Assembly: GCA_946406095.1 (NCBI GenBank)
Contig: CAMJJO010000067.1
Coordinates: 1-9,881 of the forward strand
DNA from: an uncultured Bacteroidales bacterium
Lineage (GTDB): Bacteria; Bacteroidota; Bacteroidia; Bacteroidales; UBA932
Direction: 5' to 3'
Length of the DNA: 9,881 bases
Shown one piece after another: positions 7,074 to 9,881 of this stretch. The first letter of the stretch is position 1. Each line of letters opens with the position of its first letter. The translations under genes and the position numbers were made by a program. The notes beneath the pieces were generated by a model, which did not search any database, had not been told where the DNA came from, and saw nothing but the letters and a program-made list of their open reading frames with translations.

Positions 7074-8533
7074 AGGATAGATTTTGCTGCAGACTGGCCG
7101 GCGAGGAGGCCGGTGGCAAAGGCGATATGGAGGTTGTAGCCGCCGGTGTCGCAATCGGCATCCAGGACTTCTCCGCAGAAATACATCCCGGGGACCTTCC
7201 GGGACTCCAGCGTCTTGGCGATGATATCGTCGTTCGAGACGCCGCCGGCAGTGACCACCGCGCGCTCGTATCCCACGTATCCATCTATATCGAAAGTCCA
7301 CTCCTTCAAGCACTTGGCTATGGTAGGGAGATTGACCCAGAGCTTGGTGTCCGTGCGGCCCTTGCGCTCCAGAGTCATTATTCCCGGGTTGCAGGCCACG
7401 AAGCCGGGAATGAGCTCCCAAGGCATTAATTTGCCCAGGAGGATGCGGCATTTTTCCTTTTCGCGGACGCCCTTGCTGCGGGGGTCCTTGTCTATCTGCG
7501 CCCAGAGTTCCTTGACGCGGGCGGTGAGTTCTGGCAGCGGCACTCCGGCCTTTAGGTCGACCACGAGTTTGACGCGGGAACCGTTCATCAGGGCTTTGAC
7601 TGCCTTGCGGCTGAGCTGGAAGCCGATGGGGCCCTCGATTCCGCCGTCCGTGAAGTCGATATCCCCGAATTCGCTGCCGGCCTGCGTGCCTTCGATCAGG
7701 AGTTGCACGCCGACGTTCTTCAGTTGCACTCCTTTCAGCTTTTCGCCCAGTTCTGTCAGCGGCGTGGCCCGGTCGATATGGTGGGGCGTTCCTTGTAACT
7801 TGTTGTCTGTTAGTGAATTGCTTATAATGGGATGCTGGATTTTCGGCATCCCTGAATCGTCAATTTGCTGAGAATCAGCAGCTTGCTGGGAACGGACGAT
7901 TTTGTAGCCGCGGGGTACGAGGGCGGTAAGCGAAGGGAAGAGGGGGGTGATGCTGTGGCCTGCGGCGGATGCGAAACGGTAGCCGTCGCCGGTGGAGCCG
8001 GTGCCGGGGTAGGAGAGGCCGCCGGTGGCGATGATCAGGCGCTGGCAGGCCCAGGTTTCGCCGGTGGCCGTGGAGATGGTGAAAGAGGGCGTATCGCTAT
8101 GGCAGACGAGCTCCGAAACCTCCGCCTCACTTTGAATTTTGACCCCGACTCCATGGCATGCGCGGACCAGTGTATCGATGACATCCGTGGAGTGATAGGA
8201 GGCGGGATAAGCCCTGTCTCCGCGCTCGATGACGGCGGGCATTCCGGCTGCCTCGAACCATTCCACCAGCTTTGCGGGGGTGAGGTTGAAGAAGGCCGGC
8301 TTAAGGAAGTTGGCGTTGCTGCGGATGTGCTGGCTGAACTCGTTCCAGTCCTTGACGTTAGTGAAGTTGCAGCGGCCCTTGCCGGTGATCATTATCTTCC
8401 GCCCGGGCCTGGGCATCTTCTCCAGCAGGGTCACCGAAGCATCGCTGCCGGCAGAAACCAGCGCCGAGGCTGCTCCGTAGGCGGCCATCAGCCCCGCGGC
8501 ACCACCGCCGATTATTATGATATCAGATTTCAT
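7070..8533 (-). CDS. BaiN/HI0933-family NAD(P)/FAD-dependent oxidoreductase
   Basis: This is a flavoprotein of the HI0933/BaiN family, two-domain FAD enzymes whose cellular substrates are mostly unknown. The N-terminus IIIIGGGAAGLMAA (5-18) is the FAD-binding Rossmann motif. GRKIMITGKGRCNFTN (44-59) and LIIATGGLSYPGTGSTGDGY (166-185) are family blocks. The C-terminal block MYFCGEVLDADCDTGGYN with HIAFATG is the second FAD-contacting signature. At 487 residues it is longer than the usual 400 or so. The excess is a polar insertion at about residues 208-262, between SLTALVP and LKGVQLKNV. The ATG at 8533 lies 12 bases beyond the SRP RNA 3' stem with no visible promoter of its own. The stop shares CTAG with tsaD. 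Enzymatic function cannot be assigned from sequence. Confidence 0.88.
   Translation of the reverse strand: MKSDIIIIGGGAAGLMAAYGAASALVSAGSDASVTLLEKMPRPGRKIMITGKGRCNFTNVKDWNEFSQHIRSNANFLKPAFFNLTPAKLVEWFEAAGMPAVIERGDRAYPASYHSTDVIDTLVRACHGVGVKIQSEAEVSELVCHSDTPSFTISTATGETWACQRLIIATGGLSYPGTGSTGDGYRFASAAGHSITPLFPSLTALVPRGYKIVRSQQAADSQQIDDSGMPKIQHPIISNSLTDNKLQGTPHHIDRATPLTELGEKLKGVQLKNVGVQLLIEGTQAGSEFGDIDFTDGGIEGPIGFQLSRKAVKALMNGSRVKLVVDLKAGVPLPELTARVKELWAQIDKDPRSKGVREKEKCRILLGKLMPWELIPGFVACNPGIMTLERKGRTDTKLWVNLPTIAKCLKEWTFDIDGYVGYERAVVTAGGVSNDDIIAKTLESRKVPGMYFCGEVLDADCDTGGYNLHIAFATGLLAGQSAAKSIL
7829..7852. repeat. perfect 7-bp inverted repeat in the flavoprotein insertion
   Basis: GGGATGC (7829-7835) is followed after 10 bases by its exact reverse complement GCATCCC (7846-7852). 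It sits in the AT-richer insertion segment. It could form a hairpin in either transcript, or it may be chance. Confidence 0.4.
7856..7891 (-). repeat. 18-base imperfect tandem repeat inside the flavoprotein gene
   Basis: Residues 215-226 of the flavoprotein read SQQAAD then SQQIDD, encoded by two adjacent 18-base units that agree at 13 of 18 positions. The repeat lies within the extra polar segment and looks like a local duplication that lengthened a surface loop. Confidence 0.6.
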
Positions 8534-8538
8534 CGCAC

Positions 8539-8552
8539 AAAAAAAGGGAAAG
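8539..8552 (-). terminator. possible intrinsic terminator at the ffs 3' end
   Basis: The closing stem of the SRP RNA ends with CTTTCCC, followed directly by seven U residues (8545-8539). That is the arrangement of a stem plus U tract. Termination is probably leaky, since the next gene starts 6 bases beyond the U tract. Confidence 0.45.
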
Positions 8553-8642
8553 CTTAGTACATCGCACCGCTACAACCTCTGACCCTTGCTGCATTCCTGC
8601 CCTGGGGGAGTTGGGAGGGAGCTGGTCGTGTACGACTTTCCC
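8546..8642 (-). ncRNA. ffs: signal recognition particle RNA, small bacterial type (4.5S)
   Basis: This is the RNA scaffold of the signal recognition particle. It binds Ffh and targets ribosomes making membrane proteins to FtsY. The minus strand contains CCAGGGCAGGAATGCAGCA (8604-8586), matching the universal SRP domain IV: a GGAA tetraloop closed by a short stem, with the AGCA side of the symmetric internal loop. The ends pair as GGGAAAG (8642-8636) with CTTTCCC (8552-8546), GTAC pairs with GTAC further in, and ACGACC faces GGTTGT, giving the expected single long hairpin of about 97 nucleotides with no Alu domain. It is preceded by a good TAnnTTTG promoter and followed by a U tract. The exact ends are inferred from the stem and promoter. 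Confidence 0.88.
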
Positions 8643-8647
8643 GTCGG

Positions 8648-8681
8648 CAAATATACGAAAACTTTCTTAAATACTGTCAAA
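8648..8681 (-). promoter_or_regulatory. promoter of ffs
   Basis: The -7 element TATATTTG (8655-8648) fits TAnnTTTG exactly, and a -33 TTTG (8681-8678) lies 22 bases upstream. The predicted start at about 8642 coincides with the first G of the SRP RNA closing stem. The -33 element lies inside the last codons of cdd. Confidence 0.65.
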
Positions 8682-9140
8682 GATGAGGGGAAGGATGTCG
8701 TCTACGCGGTCGAACTTCCATATCTGGCCGTCCCCGATCATGATCACCGACATCGGCCGGCCGCCCTTCAGCTGGTACTGCGCCATCACCTGGCGGCAGG
8801 CTCCGCAGGGAGTCGCTGGGGCTTTGGCAAGACGCCCCATCACTCCGCCGGCGATCGCGAGCGAGACCATCGCCTTGTCGGGATAGGTGGCCCCGGCGTG
8901 GAACATCGCAGTGCGCTCGGCACAGAGCCCGGAAGGGAATGCGGCATTCTCCTGATTCGCCCCCTGCACTATCGTGCCGTTGCTCAGACGCACCGCCGCA
9001 CCCACGTTGAAATGCGAATAGGGCGCATAGGACCCCTTCATCGCATCGATCGCCGCATCCGCCAGCTCGCGGTCTTCTTTATTGAGTTCATCCAGCGAGG
9101 AATACTCGTGGAACTTGATATTGATCTCTTTCTCGGTCAT
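8667..9140 (-). CDS. cdd: cytidine deaminase
   Basis: This is a zinc-dependent cytidine/deoxycytidine deaminase producing uridine/deoxyuridine in cytosolic pyrimidine salvage. At 157 residues it is of the small homotetrameric class, with a slightly long N-terminus. APYSHFNVGAAV (39-50) and NQENAAFPSGLCAERTA (62-78) form the substrate and zinc site: C73 is a zinc ligand and E75 the proton shuttle. PCGACRQ (111-117) supplies the other zinc ligands C112 and C115. All catalytic residues are present. The ATG at 9140 follows a candidate -7 element with a leader of about 13 bases. The last codons overlap the -33 element of ffs, and the TAA (8669-8667) is about 25 bases from the SRP RNA start. Confidence 0.95.
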   Translation of the reverse strand: MTEKEINIKFHEYSSLDELNKEDRELADAAIDAMKGSYAPYSHFNVGAAVRLSNGTIVQGANQENAAFPSGLCAERTAMFHAGATYPDKAMVSLAIAGGVMGRLAKAPATPCGACRQVMAQYQLKGGRPMSVIMIGDGQIWKFDRVDDILPLIFDSI

Positions 9141-9159
9141 AATTCAGCGTTATAACTCC

Positions 9160-9167
9160 CAAAGATA
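9160..9167 (-). promoter_or_regulatory. candidate -7 element for cdd
   Basis: The minus strand reads TATCTTTG, an exact TAnnTTTG match. It predicts a start near 9154, about 13 bases before the cdd ATG. A clear -33 TTTG is missing. The tandem 11-bp repeat (9191-9212) lies immediately upstream, where an activator or other regulator would bind. Confidence 0.5.
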
Positions 9168-9190
9168 GCAATTTTCCGCGAATAAAGCTA

Positions 9191-9212
9191 TTGTTGATAA
9201 CTTGTTGATAAC
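9191..9212. repeat. perfect tandem 11-bp repeat resembling two DnaA boxes
   Basis: TTGTTGATAAC occurs twice back to back with no mismatch. On the minus strand each copy contains TTATCAACA, one base from the classical DnaA box TTATCCACA. The copies are 11 bases apart, about one helical turn, so both would face the same side of the DNA. They lie between the promoters of cdd and the short peptide gene. Confidence 0.6.
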
Positions 9213-9215
9213 TCA

Positions 9216-9230
9216 CCTTGCTTTGCAAGG
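9216..9230. promoter_or_regulatory. perfect palindrome over the plus-strand -33 region (candidate operator)
   Basis: CCTTGC, a TTT spacer, then GCAAGG form a perfect 6-bp inverted repeat. Its left arm contains the TTG that would be the -33 element of the plus-strand promoter, so a bound protein could block transcription. No U tract follows on either strand, which argues against a terminator. Confidence 0.45.
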
Positions 9231-9248
9231 AGGGAATAACTAAATTTG
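9218..9248 (+). promoter_or_regulatory. candidate promoter for the short peptide and lipoprotein genes
   Basis: The -7 element TAAATTTG (9241-9248) is an exact TAnnTTTG match, and TTG (9218-9220) lies 20 bases upstream as a -33 element. Transcription would start near 9254, giving a leader of about 30 A/T-rich bases before the ATG at 9285. Confidence 0.5.
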
Positions 9249-9284
9249 AAAATTCGCGCAACGAATAATTAAACACTATACACT

Positions 9285-9446
9285 ATGATTAAACAAAAAC
9301 AACTACACAGTATTCGCGATGCCTACGCCGCACCGGAATGCGTGAGCGTCGAGGTTAAACCTGATGCTCTTATTTGCCAGAGTGAAGAAATCTCTGCCCT
9401 TGATATTGACGATGCCCTCCTTGAGGATTGGGGAACTTTAATCTAG
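9285..9446 (+). CDS. short acidic cysteine-containing peptide upstream of a lipoprotein gene
   Basis: This frame of 53 codons starts with ATGATTAAACAAAAA. The product has a basic N-terminal stretch (K3, K5, H8, R11), a middle YAAPECVSVEVKPDALICQS (14-33), and an acidic tail (EEISALDIDDALLEDWGTLI). It has two cysteines (C19, C31), no signal peptide and no membrane segment. Support for coding is a well-placed promoter, the 7-base gap to the next gene, and similarity to short peptides I recall from Bacteroidales genomes: a basic start, Y-x-x-P followed by a Val/Glu-rich strand, a small/Cys-Gln-Ser segment and an acidic end, lying next to surface lipoprotein or fimbrillin-like genes. Their function is unknown to me. 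It is probably co-transcribed with the lipoprotein. A leader peptide or a RiPP-like precursor are possibilities, neither shown. Confidence 0.7.
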   Translation: MIKQKQLHSIRDAYAAPECVSVEVKPDALICQSEEISALDIDDALLEDWGTLI

Positions 9447-9453
9447 AAGTGCT

Positions 9454-9881
9454 ATGAAAAAGATCCTTACAATGATTCTTGTCGGCGCAGCAGCTGTGCT
9501 CGCAAGTGTTTCCTGCAACAAGGAAGAAATGATCGAGGCCTCCAAAGATGGCACCGTCCGTTTCTATGCAACTGAAATCAAGACCAAGACCGAATTCGGC
9601 ACTCCCGCAGGTAATAACTATCCTACATTGTGGACTGGAAATGAAGATGTGTACATCTCTTTGAATAGGGCGGCATCGGTAAAGTATTCCGTCACACCGA
9701 CAGGCTCGAATAAGACTGCGGACCTTACAGCTAACCCGGGTATTACTAAAGATGGCTCCGGCCCTTACGTGTTTTATGCCATTAGCCCCAACCAGGTTTC
9801 AAAAATCAATACCACTTATAACAGTTGGAATCTGGAGATACCTGCGAATCAGACCCCTACCGCCACCTCCGTTGATGAGTC
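9454..9881 (+). CDS. fimbrillin-like surface lipoprotein (5' part; continues past right edge)
   Basis: The first 142 residues are visible. KKILTMILVGAAAVLASVSC is a lipoprotein signal peptide with the acylated cysteine at C21. The next residues, NKEEM, match the Bacteroidota surface-export signal X-K-(D/E)2-X, so the mature protein is probably carried to the outer face of the outer membrane. The visible mature part is rich in Thr, Asn and Ser. Its order KTEFG, then YPTLWTGNEDVYISLN, then a hydrophobic YVFYAISP strand, resembles the N-terminal domain of Bacteroidales fimbrillin-like proteins. It starts 7 bases after the peptide gene and shares its promoter. Codon use is more A/T-rich than in the housekeeping genes to the left. 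The fimbrillin assignment is from pattern only and could change with the missing C-terminal part. Confidence 0.75.
   Translation, partial: MKKILTMILVGAAAVLASVSCNKEEMIEASKDGTVRFYATEIKTKTEFGTPAGNNYPTLWTGNEDVYISLNRAASVKYSVTPTGSNKTADLTANPGITKDGSGPYVFYAISPNQVSKINTTYNSWNLEIPANQTPTATSVDE

Noticed and set aside
6573..7451. Long minus-strand frame opposite tsaD and running into the flavoprotein gene
   Set aside because: It is a shadow of tsaD, whose catalytic residues are all intact, and it continues out of frame through the real flavoprotein gene.
7146..8557. Plus-strand frames opposite the flavoprotein gene
   Set aside because: They have no recognisable motifs, whereas the minus strand carries both FAD signatures of the family.
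8586..8660. Plus-strand frame starting in the ffs region and crossing cdd
   Set aside because: The region is explained by SRP RNA on the minus strand, and the rest of the frame is antisense to cdd.
9191..9212. Replication origin at the DnaA-like repeat
   Set aside because: Only two imperfect boxes are present, with no DnaA-box cluster, no AT-rich unwinding region and no dnaA, dnaN or gidA nearby. They are better treated as a regulatory repeat.
9216..9230. Palindrome as an intrinsic terminator
   Set aside because: No run of T follows on the plus strand or on the minus strand, and no gene ends just before it on either strand.
9088..9276. Minus-strand 62-codon frame overlapping the cdd start
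   Set aside because: It runs through the promoters, the 11-bp repeat and the palindrome into cdd in another frame, and shows no family pattern.

Overview
The window looks like a chromosomal segment from a member of the Bacteroidota, most likely order Bacteroidales. Four things point there: most gene starts have no clear Shine-Dalgarno sequence; several intergenic sites match the Bacteroidota -7 promoter element TAnnTTTG; the large tamB gene is of the Bacteroidota type; and the right end carries a lipoprotein with the Bacteroidota surface-export signal. GC content is fairly high for the group and falls at the right end. An uncultured gut lineage (Rikenellaceae or Cryptobacteroides-like) is a guess, not a result.

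Left block (1-5944, minus strand): four genes form one overlapping, operon-like cluster, transcribed right to left: tamB (envelope biogenesis), a tetrapyrrole-methylase-superfamily SAM methyltransferase related to RsmI, folB (folate synthesis), and mtaB (tRNA methylthiotransferase, cut by the left edge). Consecutive genes overlap by 8, 28 and 4 bases.

Middle block: tsaD (6054-7073, plus strand) diverges from tamB across a short AT-rich region with a candidate -7 element on each strand. TsaD helps make t6A at tRNA position 37, and MtaB converts t6A to ms2t6A, so two steps of one tRNA modification pathway lie near each other. tsaD converges on a BaiN/HI0933-type flavoprotein gene (7070-8533, minus); the two share a palindromic CTAG that is the stop codon on both strands.

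Right block: the minus strand carries cdd (cytidine deaminase), then ffs (small SRP RNA) with its own promoter, then the flavoprotein gene 12 bases beyond ffs. Plus-strand transcription starts at about 9254 into a 53-residue peptide gene and a fimbrillin-like lipoprotein gene cut by the right edge. The 144-base region between cdd and the peptide gene holds promoters on both strands, a perfect tandem 11-bp repeat resembling two DnaA boxes, and a perfect palindrome over the plus-strand -33 region.

Most of the window is housekeeping DNA. The least explained parts are the short cysteine-containing peptide paired with the lipoprotein, the repeat and palindrome in their upstream region, and a polar insertion in the flavoprotein. 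I see no CRISPR array, insertion sequence, phage genes or tRNA genes, and no gene-free stretch longer than 300 bases.
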